Assembly: GCF_021172065.1 (NCBI RefSeq)
Contig: NZ_CP087880.1
Span: 3,572,583-3,636,582 of the forward strand
Reading direction: 5' to 3'
Length of the DNA: 64,000 nt
Source: Pseudocitrobacter corydidari
GTDB lineage: Bacteria; Pseudomonadota; Gammaproteobacteria; Enterobacterales; Enterobacteriaceae
Positions 18,957 through 30,027 of this stretch are shown one piece after another. The first letter of the stretch is position 1. Each line of letters starts with the position of its first letter. Position numbers and translations under genes: made by a program. The notes beneath the pieces were generated by a model. The model was not told where the DNA came from. It did no database searches and worked only from the letters and a program-made list of their open reading frames with translations.

Positions 18957-21900
18957 TTATGGTGGCGCAACTCCACAGCCACCAAATGCATGTTTTTGAA
19001 GTTTACATGTGCAATCAGGATAAGGCATTTGGTTATGTGTCTGATAATGCCAATGCACTTTCGAACCAGTTCTCTGTAAGCATTCAGCATGATTATGATC
19101 ATAATGTGTTGTTTTATTGAATTTCTCTCCCACTGGCGGGTCACAAGGAGGGCATTGACCTGCTGTATTACACGCAGGCAAGCTAGTAGTCGTTGCTGTA
19201 CTAGTCTTATTACCTGATTGTTGTGCCTGCGTCGCATAATACGAAGATCCCATTCCCCAAAGAATAGATAAACCTATAGCACTCTCCATTATACACAGAT
19301 CTTCCAGACACAAACCTAATGGATCTATACCTGATAATGGATTTAACGGATAAGTGTAAAGGTTTATCCCTCCATTCAGCCCAATGGGATCCTGGGTGAT
19401 ATACCGCCCCTGCAACGGGTCATAGTATCGATTCCGGTTATAGCACAGCCCCGACTCTTCATCGTACTGCTGTCCCGGCAGACGGTATGGCTGATACAGA
19501 TGATGCGGGTTCTCCTGGTTCAGCTGGTTGCCCCATTCATCGTATTCTGCACTCCACACCGTATTGCCATCTTCGCTGATGAGCGCCAGCGGCAGTCCAC
19601 GGTGGTCGCAGTGATACAGATGCAGTGAGCGTGCCGGTGTGTACTCCGGCTCTACCTGTCTGGCCAGTTGCTCCACCGTCAGCCCGCACTGTGCCAGCCA
19701 CTGGCGGCTTTCGTGACTCACGCGGTCTGCCCGGATTTCCTCCTCCAGCCTGTCCAGCAGCCGCACCAGTTCAGCCGGGAAGACCACGCCGTGACCGTCC
19801 TCGCTGCCTTCCTGCTGGAGCTTCTCCGCCAGGCTGCGGCGCTGCGCTTTATGCAGCTCACCATTCTCTGTTTCGATACGGATGAGCGGTGTGAAGCTCC
19901 CCGGCTGGTAGACAGTCTGGATACGTGTGGTGTCGGTCTGTATCGTCGTCAGGCGGTCGCCGTCCCAGCCGTACCATGTCACCTCCGGTTTACGCGACAG
20001 TGACATCCACCCCGTCAGGTCACGCTCGCGACGCCACACCCGTTTCCCTGTCCGGCGGCCCAGCGGGTCGTAGAGGTAGCGGCTCTCGACCAGTGGCTCG
20101 CCATGCTGTATCCGCGTACAGAACACCAGGCGGTGCTGATTATCATAATGGTAGTGGTGCGTCCGCTCGTCGTACATCCGGATAACCCCTTCCGGGATGC
20201 GGTCCGTCTTCTCCGTCAGCCTGCCGTACTCATCGTAGCGATAGACATAGTGCGCATCTTCCGCGATGCGGTTATCCGGCCACGCCCTGAGCGTGCTGTC
20301 AGGATGCAGCTCCGGGTCGGGCAGCCGGTTGCCCGCAGGGTCGGTGGCATACGGGATGCAGATGTCCAGGTCTGATGTGGTCGTGCGTACGCTCGCCAGT
20401 CTGCCCGTGACGCTGTAGCCGTATTCCCGCGTCTGTCGCGGGCCGCTGATGCGCACCAGGTCGCCATTGTCATTCCAGCTGTAGTCACGGTCATACACCA
20501 GGCTGTTCAGGCGCTGGCTCTGTAACTGACCTGCCGGGTTGTAGGTGCTGCTCAGTTCATATGCGTTATCGCCGAAGCTGCGCACCGTCTCGCGGTGCAG
20601 CCTGTCGCGCGTGAATTCCAGCAGCGGCGTTCCGCCCAGCTTCATTCCCGCCAGATAACCGCTGCCATACGTCAGCCACTCCACCGGCGGCAGGCTGTCC
20701 GGCGTGACGCGGTTTGTCAGCCCCTGCTCGTTGTATGCGTGTTTCGTCTCATGCTGCCACAGCAGTTCCCCCGTCTCAGGGTTATGCACCGTCTGGCGCT
20801 CGCCGGTGAGGCGGCCTTTATCATCATAGCCATAGTGGACGGCAACACGGTGGCCTTCGCTCAGATGGCTGATTTCTGTCAGCCAGCCGTGGCTGTCATA
20901 CTGCCACTGTTCTGCCGGTTCACCGTTCACCGTGCGGTGCGTGATACGGTCCGATTCATCGTAGTACCAGAGGGTGATGAGTTCCTCATCCTCGCTCTGC
21001 GTGAGTTTTCCGGTCAGGTCATAACGGTAACGTTGTGTCCGTCCGTCAAAGCCGCTCTGCTGTACCAGGCGGTCCAGCGCATCGTAACCGAAGTCGCTGT
21101 GACTGCCGTTCTCGTTGGTGAGCGTGGTGACGCGTCCGGCAATGTCGTACTCCATGCTGCGCGTCAGCCCGCCCCGCGTGGTGCTGACCGCCTTTCCCCA
21201 CGCATCGTACTGTGTCTCGCTCCGGTTGCCGTCCGGAGAAATGACCGCTGTCAGGTCGCCTGCGGCGTTGTATTCGTAACGGGTTTCCTGACCCTGGACA
21301 TCTCTGTCCGAGATGACGCGCCCACGGTTGTCGTATGCGCGATACTGGCTCAGTCCTAACTCGCGGTGCACCGCCGTCATCTGGCCGAAGCGGTCATATT
21401 CATAGCGGGTCTGGTAGCCCGAGCAGTCGGTGAACGCCAGCAACTGCCCGTAGCGGCTCCAGGTCATCTGCCGGACGCTGCCCGTTGCGTCCGCTGTTGC
21501 GGTCGGTAATTCACTGTGTGGATTATCATAGCTGTAGCGGGTGACATCGCCGTTGCGGGCGGTTTCCTGCATCATCCGCCCGTACTCATCATATTTCCGG
21601 CGTATTTCCAGTCCGTCGGGCCCGGTGGCTGAGGTTAACTGGTTCTGGTCGTCGTAACAGAATGTCGACTCCCTGCCGTCCGGTGTGGTGATGCACGTGA
21701 CGAGCCCCGTCACCACACTGGAGTGGTATTCTGTTATCCGGCCTGCCGCATCCGTCTGTGACTGAAGGCGACCCACAGCGTCAAACCGATTCTGGATAAT
21801 GCTGCCGTCAGCCTGCTCTTTTTTCACCACCCGCTTCAGCCCGGCTTCGTCCTGCGTATGCAGTACCTCACGCCGGTTCAGGCTGTCGGTGATGGTGATA

Positions 21901-23057
21901 CGGTTTTTCTCATACTGATAGGTGTAGCTTAAGCCTGCCGGATTACGTTGTTCCGTCACGCGCCCGATGTCATCGTAGCGGTAGCGCATCTCCGGTCTGC
22001 CCGCGTAACGGTGCGCCACCATCCGGCCCCGGTATTTATCATCGTAAGTAAAGCTGCGAATCTGCGTGCCGCTGCGGTCACAGACGGCAGCCAGTTCACC
22101 GCGTGGCGTCCAGTCGTATCGCACCAGCGGCGCGGCGGGTAAATTCTCCGGATATTCCGGGTCATGTATCAGCCACACCGACGAAAGGCGAATGCCGTTA
22201 TCCCGGCCATATTCCGTGTAGCCAGGCAGCGAATCCGGAATATCCGGCTGTTTTGCTCCAGCAACAATTGCCTGCTGCCGGGCCTCTTCTGCCCGCTGTG
22301 CCTGGGTGGTCAGCACCAGCCGGAACTGACGGCCTGCGCCATCAGTCACACCGGTGATTTCCCCGGCAAACTGACCTGCCGCCTCACGGTGGAAAGTCTG
22401 CGTGCGCCCGAAACGGTCCACCAGACCGGTCAGCACCCGGTACGGCGGCAACGGGGCAGGCAGCACCTCATCCACGCCCGGCACCCGCTCACTCCAGCCG
22501 AGAATCCACCACGGCCCCAGTGGGCTGTTGGTCGCCAGATAAATATGCGGACTGGTTCGAATATATTCCGGTAGTGCCTGCCAGAGCGGGGCAAGCCGGT
22601 GGTTTTTATCCAGTTTCAGCACACCGCCGCGTACCAGCCAGAATGATTCACTGCGGCTGTAGCCGTCTTCTCCGGGAAACAGGTGCTCAAAATGAATGCT
22701 TCTGCCGCCGTTATCATTGAGTATCAGTTCGTTATCGCGTATCTGTAAGCGGGTATCCGCCGGCATTTTCCAGCCAGGGCCGAAGATACCGACGGGAGAG
22801 GGTGTTTTTGTCTGGTAGCTGCTGTAGGTACGGGAGAGGATGAAAGGCAACGGGCCGGGCAGCGCAAAATCGGTTTCGCCGGGCTGTACTTTTGCGCCCA
22901 GCAGCGGATTCACCGGGTTACCGGATGTGTATCCGCCGGGGCATACCGAGCAGGCCACGCCGGTGGGTGCGCCTATACGTACGCCTGCCGACCCCTGAAC
23001 AATCAGGCCGCCGTACCGGGTCATATCGCCCTGACGCGCCGCGGGTTTTCCGCTCAT
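18957..23057 (-). CDS. Full-length PAAR-Rhs polymorphic toxin
   Basis: A 1366-aa Rhs protein, probably loaded on a type VI secretion spike. It has a PAAR-like head (residues 1-43, PAARQGD and ACSVCPGG), the DUF6531-like region ([21 protein letters not shown]), more than 20 YD-repeats forming the shell, and the conserved shell end with two DPxGL motifs (the second at about 1245-1249), after which the protein normally cuts itself. The last 117 residues are the variable toxin candidate: a hydrophobic linker starting [19 protein letters not shown], then a CPPCDPP motif and a His/Cys-rich part ([29 protein letters not shown]) that looks metal-binding or nuclease-like, though the family is not certain. 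The start at 23057 has GGAG upstream; an ATG 18 codons earlier is less likely. No T6SS structural genes are in the window. Confidence 0.9.
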   Translation of the reverse strand: MSGKPAARQGDMTRYGGLIVQGSAGVRIGAPTGVACSVCPGGYTSGNPVNPLLGAKVQPGETDFALPGPLPFILSRTYSSYQTKTPSPVGIFGPGWKMPADTRLQIRDNELILNDNGGRSIHFEHLFPGEDGYSRSESFWLVRGGVLKLDKNHRLAPLWQALPEYIRTSPHIYLATNSPLGPWWILGWSERVPGVDEVLPAPLPPYRVLTGLVDRFGRTQTFHREAAGQFAGEITGVTDGAGRQFRLVLTTQAQRAEEARQQAIVAGAKQPDIPDSLPGYTEYGRDNGIRLSSVWLIHDPEYPENLPAAPLVRYDWTPRGELAAVCDRSGTQIRSFTYDDKYRGRMVAHRYAGRPEMRYRYDDIGRVTEQRNPAGLSYTYQYEKNRITITDSLNRREVLHTQDEAGLKRVVKKEQADGSIIQNRFDAVGRLQSQTDAAGRITEYHSSVVTGLVTCITTPDGRESTFCYDDQNQLTSATGPDGLEIRRKYDEYGRMMQETARNGDVTRYSYDNPHSELPTATADATGSVRQMTWSRYGQLLAFTDCSGYQTRYEYDRFGQMTAVHRELGLSQYRAYDNRGRVISDRDVQGQETRYEYNAAGDLTAVISPDGNRSETQYDAWGKAVSTTRGGLTRSMEYDIAGRVTTLTNENGSHSDFGYDALDRLVQQSGFDGRTQRYRYDLTGKLTQSEDEELITLWYYDESDRITHRTVNGEPAEQWQYDSHGWLTEISHLSEGHRVAVHYGYDDKGRLTGERQTVHNPETGELLWQHETKHAYNEQGLTNRVTPDSLPPVEWLTYGSGYLAGMKLGGTPLLEFTRDRLHRETVRSFGDNAYELSSTYNPAGQLQSQRLNSLVYDRDYSWNDNGDLVRISGPRQTREYGYSVTGRLASVRTTTSDLDICIPYATDPAGNRLPDPELHPDSTLRAWPDNRIAEDAHYVYRYDEYGRLTEKTDRIPEGVIRMYDERTHHYHYDNQHRLVFCTRIQHGEPLVESRYLYDPLGRRTGKRVWRRERDLTGWMSLSRKPEVTWYGWDGDRLTTIQTDTTRIQTVYQPGSFTPLIRIETENGELHKAQRRSLAEKLQQEGSEDGHGVVFPAELVRLLDRLEEEIRADRVSHESRQWLAQCGLTVEQLARQVEPEYTPARSLHLYHCDHRGLPLALISEDGNTVWSAEYDEWGNQLNQENPHHLYQPYRLPGQQYDEESGLCYNRNRYYDPLQGRYITQDPIGLNGGINLYTYPLNPLSGIDPLGLCLEDLCIMESAIGLSILWGMGSSYYATQAQQSGNKTSTATTTSLPACNTAGQCPPCDPPVGEKFNKTTHYDHNHAECLQRTGSKVHWHYQTHNQMPYPDCTCKLQKHAFGGCGVAPP

Positions 23058-23183
23058 GATACGAACTCCCTGTATTGCACAACATCCAGCTGTCAGAAAT
23101 ACCGCTGACAACCTCCCTGATGCTGCACTTTAAAGGTAACAGGAGGGTAAAAATGAGAGAGGAAAGCAAGAATGGCATACTTT

Positions 23184-23203
23184 AGGAATACATTTATATT
23201 CCT
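23184..23203. promoter_or_regulatory. Inverted repeat upstream of rhs
   Basis: AGGAATA (23184-23190) and TATTCCT (23197-23203) form a 7-bp dyad around an AT-rich centre, about 130 bp upstream of the rhs start. It could be an operator or only part of an AT-rich promoter region. No regulator is recognised. Confidence 0.35.
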
Positions 23204-23351
23204 GAAAAAAATGCAGTTATTGCATTCATAACACAGGCAGGTAGATAAATGACACATTCCCTATCAGGGGAGAAAATTGCCGATTTATGGTTGTCTTCAT
23301 TTCACTTAACTCGCAAAAATGTAACCGGTTTCAGTTTTTTCAGCCTTTCTT

Positions 23352-23367
23352 TGTGATGGCTTACACA
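23352..23367 (+). promoter_or_regulatory. Candidate CRP site upstream of the PTS genes
   Basis: TGTGA-N6-ACACA matches the CRP half-site consensus TGTGA-N6-TCACA in 9 of 10 positions, 75 bp upstream of the IIB start. Control by CRP is common for PTS sugar genes. A weak promoter (TTGTTG at 23385, GATAAA at 23406) lies downstream. Confidence 0.5.
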
Positions 23368-23442
23368 CAATCGCCGCAAAGCAGTTGTTGAACCCTCTCT
23401 CCCGCGATAAAGATGTGACATCAAGGAACATGAGGGCGAATT

Positions 23443-23748
23443 ATGAAGAACATCGTTTTATGCTGTGCTGCAGGTATGTCCACCAGTATGCTGGTTCAAC
23501 GTATGAAAGACGCAGCTCAGAAGAAAGGTATTGAGGTTTCCATCAAGGCCGTGCCGGTCGCGGAGTTTAAAGACAATCTCAATGAAGCCGACATCATCCT
23601 GCTTGGCCCACAGGTCAAGTATGAGCAAGCTAAGCTGCAGGCGCAGGCCGATCCGCTGGGCAAAAAAGTGGCGGTTATCGACATGATGGATTACGGCATG
23701 ATGAAAGGTGATGCCGTTCTGGAAAAAGCCCTCAAACTGATGGAGTAA
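23443..23748 (+). CDS. PTS lactose/cellobiose-family IIB component
   Basis: A 101-aa cytosolic phosphocarrier of the lactose/N,N'-diacetylchitobiose IIB family. The phosphorylated cysteine is C8 in the loop CCAAGMSTS, followed by DIILLGPQVKYE, typical of this fold. The ribosome site is GAGGG. It is 6 bp upstream of the IIA gene. No IIC permease or glycosidase is next to it; the upstream neighbour is the divergent rhs gene. It may serve a permease encoded elsewhere or have a regulatory role. Confidence 0.93.
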   Translation: MKNIVLCCAAGMSTSMLVQRMKDAAQKKGIEVSIKAVPVAEFKDNLNEADIILLGPQVKYEQAKLQAQADPLGKKVAVIDMMDYGMMKGDAVLEKALKLME

Positions 23749-23754
23749 GTTGGC

Positions 23755-24063
23755 ATGGAAGATTTGGAAACCACCATTATGGAGCTGCTGGTGAACGCTG
23801 GCGCTGCGCGTAGTGCTGCATTAACCGCGTTGCAGCTGGCGCGTAAAGGCGATTTCACCGGTTCAGAAAAAGCGATGGCGGAGTCACACGACTACGTGAA
23901 GCACGCACACACCATTCAGACCCAGCTTATTGGTCTGGATGAAGGCACCGGTAAATTGCCGGTTAACCTGATTACCGTTCACTCTCAGGACCATCTGATG
24001 AACGCGATGGTGATTCAGGATTTAGCGACGGATATGATCGAACTCTATCGTCGCACCGCGTAA
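23755..24063 (+). CDS. PTS lactose/cellobiose-family IIA component
   Basis: A 102-aa helical-bundle phosphocarrier of the same family. The phosphoryl-accepting histidine is H76 in VHSQDHLM. It lies 6 bp after the IIB gene and is followed by a strong hairpin terminator (24077-24106), so IIB-IIA is a closed two-gene unit. It takes phosphate from HPr and passes it to IIB. Confidence 0.93.
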   Translation: MEDLETTIMELLVNAGAARSAALTALQLARKGDFTGSEKAMAESHDYVKHAHTIQTQLIGLDEGTGKLPVNLITVHSQDHLMNAMVIQDLATDMIELYRRTA

Positions 24064-24076
24064 CCCAACCTATTAA

Positions 24077-24106
24077 AGCAGGTGCCGTAGGGCACCTGCT
24101 TTTTTA
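24077..24106 (+). terminator. Intrinsic terminator of the IIB-IIA unit
   Basis: A 10-bp perfect stem, AGCAGGTGCC with GGCACCTGCT (24077-24086 / 24091-24100), 4-nt loop and a T-run. It abuts the dcuB stop, and on the minus strand the stem is followed by TTTAAT, so it may also end the dcuB transcript. Confidence 0.85.
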
Positions 24107-25447
24107 TTACAGAAAACCGTACAGCCCGGCAAATACCCAACCAAATACGCACGAGACACTCACACCAATCAAGCCCGGCAGAATAAAGCTGTGGTTAATC
24201 ACGAAACGACCAATGTGCGTGGTGCCTGAACGGTCAAACTGAATCGCCGCCAGGTCGCTGGGATAGGTTGGCAGAATATAGTAACCGTAGCAGGCAGGCG
24301 CTGATGCCACGATATACGCGGGATCCACGCCAATCGCCAGCGCGACCGGAACGATCGCTGCCAGCGCTGCCGCCTGTGAGTTCACGAATTTCGAGACCAG
24401 CAGCAGTACAATCGCATAGGCCCACGGATACTCCTTCACCATTTCGCCTAACACGCCTTTAATTTCAGACATGTGCGCGCCGAACATGGTTTCCGCCATC
24501 CAGGCGATGCCGTACACCGCAACAATCGCAATCATGCCCGAACGGAACACTTCGTTTTTAGAAATCGACGCCGGGTTAGTTTTGGTGATGATGATGATCA
24601 GCGCGCCGGAGAGCAGCATAAACATCTGGATGACCAGCACCATCGACAACGGCTTGCCATCAAAGGCCGGACGCAGTTCAGAGAATGCTCCCAGTAGTGC
24701 CACAACGGCAATGGATGCCAGGAAGATCCACATCGCCACCCAGTTACTGGTGGGCAGTTTTTTATCTAAAAGCGTCGCCGTATCACCATACACATAGTGA
24801 CGGTTTTCCGGTACAGCAATAAATTCCTGGAAGGTCTGGTCTTTATCTAAATCCTTTCCGCGGAACCAGCTGAAAATACCAATCGCCAGAATGCCGAGTA
24901 GCGTTGAGGGGATAGTAATGGATAAGAGATCGAGGAATTCGAGATGCTTGCCGTTGAAGGTGAAATTACCGAGCATCGCCACTAATGACACCACGGCAAC
25001 CGAGACCGGGCTGGCAATAATGCCCATCTGCGCGCCGATAGAACTCGCCGCCATAGGACGTTCAGGCCGGATATTATTTTTGATCGCCACATCGTAGATA
25101 ATCGGCAAAATGGTATACACCACATGCCCGGTACCGCAGAGAATGGTTAGCGTGCAGGTCACGAAAGGCGCAACAATAGAGACATACTTCGGATTGCGCC
25201 GCAGCAGCTTTTCAGCAATTTGCAGCATCACATCTAAGCCGCCAGAAGCCTGAAGCGTTGCCGATGCGGCCACCACGGCAATAATCACCAGCATCACATC
25301 GACAGGCGGTTTACCTGGCTGAAGATGAAAAACAAAGACCAGAATAACCAGCCCGATACCGCCCAAAAGCCCCAGCGCGATACCGCCTTTTCGCGCACCG
25401 TAGAACAAACAAATCAAGATGATAATGAGTTGTATAGCAAATTCCAT
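24107..25447 (-). CDS. dcuB: Anaerobic C4-dicarboxylate antiporter DcuB
   Basis: A 446-aa inner-membrane carrier that exchanges fumarate or malate for succinate during fumarate respiration. It is nearly identical to E. coli DcuB over its whole length, including the N-terminal [37 protein letters not shown] and the C-terminal [19 protein letters not shown], with about a dozen hydrophobic segments. The ribosome site is GGGGGA. In E. coli dcuB is with fumB and the dcuSR regulators; none of those are here, so the gene is relocated or the gene order differs. I could not identify a convincing FNR site. Confidence 0.95.
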   Translation of the reverse strand: MEFAIQLIIILICLFYGARKGGIALGLLGGIGLVILVFVFHLQPGKPPVDVMLVIIAVVAASATLQASGGLDVMLQIAEKLLRRNPKYVSIVAPFVTCTLTILCGTGHVVYTILPIIYDVAIKNNIRPERPMAASSIGAQMGIIASPVSVAVVSLVAMLGNFTFNGKHLEFLDLLSITIPSTLLGILAIGIFSWFRGKDLDKDQTFQEFIAVPENRHYVYGDTATLLDKKLPTSNWVAMWIFLASIAVVALLGAFSELRPAFDGKPLSMVLVIQMFMLLSGALIIIITKTNPASISKNEVFRSGMIAIVAVYGIAWMAETMFGAHMSEIKGVLGEMVKEYPWAYAIVLLLVSKFVNSQAAALAAIVPVALAIGVDPAYIVASAPACYGYYILPTYPSDLAAIQFDRSGTTHIGRFVINHSFILPGLIGVSVSCVFGWVFAGLYGFL

Positions 25448-25675
25448 GCATCCCCCAAATCCTGTCCGTTAATATCCGTTATATTGTCGTGCGTTAATTC
25501 TTGTTTTTAGCTTTCCTCCCTCGCCCTTTTTAAGTCAAACAAAACCCGCCCGGCGTGACTGTGCCGGTTCTATAAATCATTCATTTGATTGCTATGGTGC
25601 TTCGACTATATCCACTTTATAAATGTGGTTTTTTGATATGCGTAGAATTTTTAGCCATTGATTTTTTACAGATAT

Positions 25676-25707
25676 AAAAAAAGCCAGCCGGGAAACCCGA
25701 CTGGCTT
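25676..25707 (-). terminator. rpoC terminator
   Basis: On the minus strand a hairpin (AAGCCAG...CTGGCTT with one mismatch, three-base loop) is followed by a run of T. It is 20 bp after the rpoC stop. The plus strand also has a T-run, so the element is potentially bidirectional. It separates the rpoBC transcript from dcuB. Confidence 0.9.
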
Positions 25708-25727
25708 TTTAAGCGCTACCTTAACGA

Positions 25728-28700
25728 TTACTCGTTATCGGAACCGCCCAGGCCTGCGTTCAGCAGTTCTGCCAGGCTGGCAGACGCTTCTTCCGCACTC
25801 ACCTGCTGAGTAGCAGGGACTTCACCTGCTGCACGGCGGCGAATACGATCCTGGTGGTACGCATAACCGGTACCGGCCGGGATCAGACGACCTACGATAA
25901 CGTTCTCTTTCAGGCCACGCAGTTCGTCGCGTTTACCCGCAACGGCTGCTTCGGTCAGGACACGAGTTGTCTCCTGGAACGATGCGGCAGAGATGAAGGA
26001 CTCTGTTGCCAGAGACGCTTTGGTGATACCCAGCAGGTCACGGGAGAATGTCGCCGCAACTTTACCGTTCGCTTCCAGTTCGCGGTTAGCGATCTTGACG
26101 CGAGAGTATTCAACCTGTTCGCCTTCCAGGAAGTCGGAGCTACCTGCGTTTTCGATGGTGGCTTTACGCAGCATCTGACGAACGATAACTTCAATGTGCT
26201 TATCGTTAATCTTAACGCCCTGCAGACGGTATACATCCTGCACTTCGTTAACGATGTAACGCGTCACAGCATGAACACCACGCAGACGCAGAATGTCGTG
26301 CGGCGCTTCCGGACCGTCGGAAACCACGTCACCACGTTCTACACGTTCACCTTCGAACACGTTGAGCTGACGCCATTTCGGAATCATCTCTTCGTACGGA
26401 TCGCTACCGTCTACCGGGGTGATAACCAGACGACGTTTCCCTTTGGTTTCTTTACCGAAGGAAATGATGCCGCTGATTTCAGCCAGGATTGCCGGCTCTT
26501 TCGGACGACGTGCTTCGAACAGGTCCGCTACGCGCGGCAGACCACCGGTAATATCCTTGGTACCGCCAGATTCCTGCGGAACACGCGCCAGGGTGTCACC
26601 AGAACTGATCTGGATGCCATCTTCCAGCTGAACAATCGCTTTACCCGGCAGGAAGTACTGCGCAGGCATATCGGTGCCAGGGATCAGAACGTCGTTACCC
26701 TGAGCATCAACGATTTTCAGTGCCGGACGCAGATCTTTACCACCGGTAGTACGTTCAGCAGAATCCAGAACCACCAGAGAAGACAGACCGGTCAGTTCGT
26801 CGGTTTGACGCGTAATGGTCTGGCCGTCGATCATGTCAGTGAAGCGAACAAAACCGCTTACTTCGGTGATAACCGGCATAGTGTGCGGATCCCAGTTTGC
26901 AACGGTTTCGCCGCCGGCAACCTGTTCGCCATCACCTTTCGCCATAACAGAACCGTAAGGTACTTTATAGCTTTCTTTGGTACGACCGAATTCGTCGATC
27001 AGTTTCAGCTCGGTATTACGAGAAGTGATAACCAGTTTACCGCTGGAGTTCACAACCGATTTCGCGTTGCTGAGCTTGATGCTACCCTTATTTTTCACCT
27101 GGATGCTGGATTCAGCAGCCGCACGAGATGCCGCACCACCGATGTGGAACGTACGCATCGTCAGCTGTGTACCCGGTTCACCGATGGACTGTGCCGCGAT
27201 AACGCCGATAGCTTCACCTTTGTTGATGATGTGGCCACGCGCCAGGTCACGACCATAGCAGTGCGCACATACACCAAAGTCGGTGTCACAGGATACGACG
27301 GAACGAACTTTGACGGAGTCAACAGAGTTCTCTTCCAGCAGGTCACACCAGTGCTCGTGCAGCAGCGTGTTGCGTGGAACCAGAATGTCCGCGGTACCCG
27401 GCTTCAGAACGTCTTCCGCAGTTACACGACCCAGAACGCGATCGCGCAGCGGCTCTTTAACGTCACCACCCTCGATAACCGGGGTCATGGTGATGCCTTC
27501 CAGCGTGCCACAATCGTCTTCGGTAACCACCAGATCCTGCGCCACGTCAACCAGACGACGGGTCAGGTAACCGGAGTTCGCTGTTTTCAGTGCGGTATCC
27601 GCCAGACCTTTACGAGCACCGTGGGTCGAGATGAAGTACTGGAGTACGTTCAGACCTTCACGGAAGTTCGCGGTGATTGGCGTTTCGATGATGGAGCCAT
27701 CTGGCTTCGCCATCAGACCACGCATACCTGCCAGCTGACGAATCTGTGCAGCAGAACCACGCGCACCGGAGTCGGCCATCATGTAGATGCTGTTGAAGGA
27801 AACCTGCTGCTCTTCCTGACCGTCACGGTTAATCACGGTTTCGGTTTGCAGGTTATCCATCATCGCTTTGGATACACGATCGTTCGCCGCAGCCCAGATA
27901 TCGATAACTTTGTTGTAGCGTTCGCCCGCGGTCACCAGACCAGACTGGAACTGTTCCTGAATCTCAGCAACTTCCGCTTCCGCTTCGCTGATGATTTCGT
28001 ATTTTTTCTCCGGGATGACCATGTCATCGATACCAACGGATGCACCTGAACGCGCTGCATAAGCAAAGCCGGTGTACATCGTCTGGTCCGCAAAAATAAC
28101 GGTCGGTTTCAGGCCCAGAATACGGTAGCAGGTGTTCAGCATTTTGGAGATCGCTTTCTTACCCAGAGCCTGGTTCACGATGGTGAACGGCAGACCTTTA
28201 GGTACGATCATCCACAGAATGGCACGGCCAACGGTCGTGTCTTTCAGGCTGGTTTTAGCAACAAACTCGCCGTTTTCATCTTTTTCGTATTCGGTGATAC
28301 GCACTTTAACGCGCGCATGCAGAGAGGCCAGGCCAGCGCGATAAATACGCTCAGCTTCTTTCGGGCCAGTCAGCACCATGCCTTCGCCTTTGGCGTTAAC
28401 ACAGTCACGGGTCATGTAGTACAGACCCAATACAACGTCCTGAGACGGAACGATGATTGGCTCGCCGTTCGCAGGGGACAGGATGTTGTTGGTAGACATC
28501 ATCAGCGCACGCGCTTCCAGCTGGGCTTCCAGCGTCAGCGGTACGTGAACAGCCATCTGGTCACCATCGAAGTCGGCGTTGTATGCCGCACAAACCAGCG
28601 GGTGCAGCTGAATTGCTTTACCTTCGATCAGAACCGGTTCAAACGCCTGGATACCCAAACGGTGCAGTGTTGGTGCACGGTTCAGCATAACCGGGTGTTC

Positions 28701-29951
28701 GCGGATAACTTCGTCCAGGATATCCCAAACGACTGCTTCTTCGCGCTCAACCATTTTCTTAGCGGCTTTGATGGTGGTGGCCAGGCCACGCAGTTCCAGC
28801 TTGCCGTAGATGAACGGTTTGAACAGCTCCAGTGCCATTTTCTTCGGCAGACCGCACTGATGCAGACGCAGGTATGGACCTACGGTGATAACAGAACGAC
28901 CGGAGTAGTCAACACGCTTACCGAGCAGGTTCTGACGGAAACGACCCTGTTTACCTTTGATCATGTCGGCCAAAGATTTCAGAGGACGTTTGTTAGAACC
29001 GGTGATCGCACGACCGCGACGACCGTTATCCAGCAGGGCGTCGACCGCTTCCTGCAGCATACGTTTTTCGTTGCGTACGATGATGTCCGGCGCAGCCAGA
29101 TCCAGCAGACGTTTCAGACGGTTGTTACGGTTAATGACGCGACGATACAGATCGTTCAGGTCAGAAGTCGCGAAACGACCACCATCCAGCGGAACCAGCG
29201 GACGCAGATCTGGCGGCAGTACCGGCAGAACGGTCAGGATCATCCACTCTGGCTTGTTACCAGACTGAACGAACGCTTCCAGCAGTTTGATACGCTTGGT
29301 CAGCTTTTTACGCTTGGTTTCGGAGTTGGTTTCGTTCAGCTCTTCACGCAGAGTTTCACACTCTTGCTCCAGATCCATGCTTTTCAGCAGGGCCTGAATA
29401 GCTTCCGCACCCATCTTCGCGTCGAATTCGTCACCGAACTCTTCCAGCGCGTCCAGATACTGTTCTTCGGTCAGAATCTGGTTACGTTCCAGGTTCGTCA
29501 TACCGCCTTCGATAACCACATAGGATTCGAAGTACAGAACACGTTCGATATCGCGCAGCGGCATATCCAGCAGCAGGCCGATACGGGATGGCAGAGATTT
29601 CAGGAACCAGATGTGCGCAGTCGGAGACGCCAGCTCGATGTGGCCCATACGCTCACGGCGTACTTTAGTCTGGGTCACTTCAACGCCGCACTTCTCACAG
29701 ATAACGCCACGGTGTTTCAGGCGCTTGTACTTACCGCACAGGCACTCGTAGTCTTTTACCGGCCCAAAGATACGGGCGCAGAAAAGGCCGTCACGCTCAG
29801 GTTTGAACGTACGGTAGTTAATGGTTTCCGGCTTTTTAACTTCACCGAAAGACCATGAACGGATCATGTCTGGCGATGCCAGAGCAATTTTGATCGCATC
29901 AAACTCTTCGGTTTTAGTCTGCGCTTTCAGAAACTTTAATAAATCTTTCAC
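25728..29951 (-). CDS. rpoC: RNA polymerase beta' subunit
   Basis: A 1407-aa largest subunit of RNA polymerase, full length. It shows the N-terminal zinc site ([20 protein letters not shown]), the catalytic NADFDGD triad that binds magnesium (about residue 458-464), the bridge-helix and trigger-loop regions and the conserved C-terminus. It lies 76 bp after rpoB and is co-transcribed with it. Long frames on the opposite strand are shadows. Confidence 0.99.
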   Translation of the reverse strand: MKDLLKFLKAQTKTEEFDAIKIALASPDMIRSWSFGEVKKPETINYRTFKPERDGLFCARIFGPVKDYECLCGKYKRLKHRGVICEKCGVEVTQTKVRRERMGHIELASPTAHIWFLKSLPSRIGLLLDMPLRDIERVLYFESYVVIEGGMTNLERNQILTEEQYLDALEEFGDEFDAKMGAEAIQALLKSMDLEQECETLREELNETNSETKRKKLTKRIKLLEAFVQSGNKPEWMILTVLPVLPPDLRPLVPLDGGRFATSDLNDLYRRVINRNNRLKRLLDLAAPDIIVRNEKRMLQEAVDALLDNGRRGRAITGSNKRPLKSLADMIKGKQGRFRQNLLGKRVDYSGRSVITVGPYLRLHQCGLPKKMALELFKPFIYGKLELRGLATTIKAAKKMVEREEAVVWDILDEVIREHPVMLNRAPTLHRLGIQAFEPVLIEGKAIQLHPLVCAAYNADFDGDQMAVHVPLTLEAQLEARALMMSTNNILSPANGEPIIVPSQDVVLGLYYMTRDCVNAKGEGMVLTGPKEAERIYRAGLASLHARVKVRITEYEKDENGEFVAKTSLKDTTVGRAILWMIVPKGLPFTIVNQALGKKAISKMLNTCYRILGLKPTVIFADQTMYTGFAYAARSGASVGIDDMVIPEKKYEIISEAEAEVAEIQEQFQSGLVTAGERYNKVIDIWAAANDRVSKAMMDNLQTETVINRDGQEEQQVSFNSIYMMADSGARGSAAQIRQLAGMRGLMAKPDGSIIETPITANFREGLNVLQYFISTHGARKGLADTALKTANSGYLTRRLVDVAQDLVVTEDDCGTLEGITMTPVIEGGDVKEPLRDRVLGRVTAEDVLKPGTADILVPRNTLLHEHWCDLLEENSVDSVKVRSVVSCDTDFGVCAHCYGRDLARGHIINKGEAIGVIAAQSIGEPGTQLTMRTFHIGGAASRAAAESSIQVKNKGSIKLSNAKSVVNSSGKLVITSRNTELKLIDEFGRTKESYKVPYGSVMAKGDGEQVAGGETVANWDPHTMPVITEVSGFVRFTDMIDGQTITRQTDELTGLSSLVVLDSAERTTGGKDLRPALKIVDAQGNDVLIPGTDMPAQYFLPGKAIVQLEDGIQISSGDTLARVPQESGGTKDITGGLPRVADLFEARRPKEPAILAEISGIISFGKETKGKRRLVITPVDGSDPYEEMIPKWRQLNVFEGERVERGDVVSDGPEAPHDILRLRGVHAVTRYIVNEVQDVYRLQGVKINDKHIEVIVRQMLRKATIENAGSSDFLEGEQVEYSRVKIANRELEANGKVAATFSRDLLGITKASLATESFISAASFQETTRVLTEAAVAGKRDELRGLKENVIVGRLIPAGTGYAYHQDRIRRRAAGEVPATQQVSAEEASASLAELLNAGLGGSDNE

Positions 29952-30027
29952 GGATTTGCTCCCGTCGGAGTTAGCACAATCTGGTGCTGGCTGTTACGCC
30001 AGCACCAGTGACCTGTTTGAGCGAGAG

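Noticed and set aside
25560..25680. Possible FNR site upstream of dcuB (TTGAT near 25587)
   Set aside because: Only the first half-site fits; the second half (ATGGT) does not match ATCAA.
25854..29858. Long plus-strand frames opposite rpoC (731 and 513 codons)
   Set aside because: They are antisense mirrors of a highly expressed gene with biased codon use, with no domains and no translation signals.
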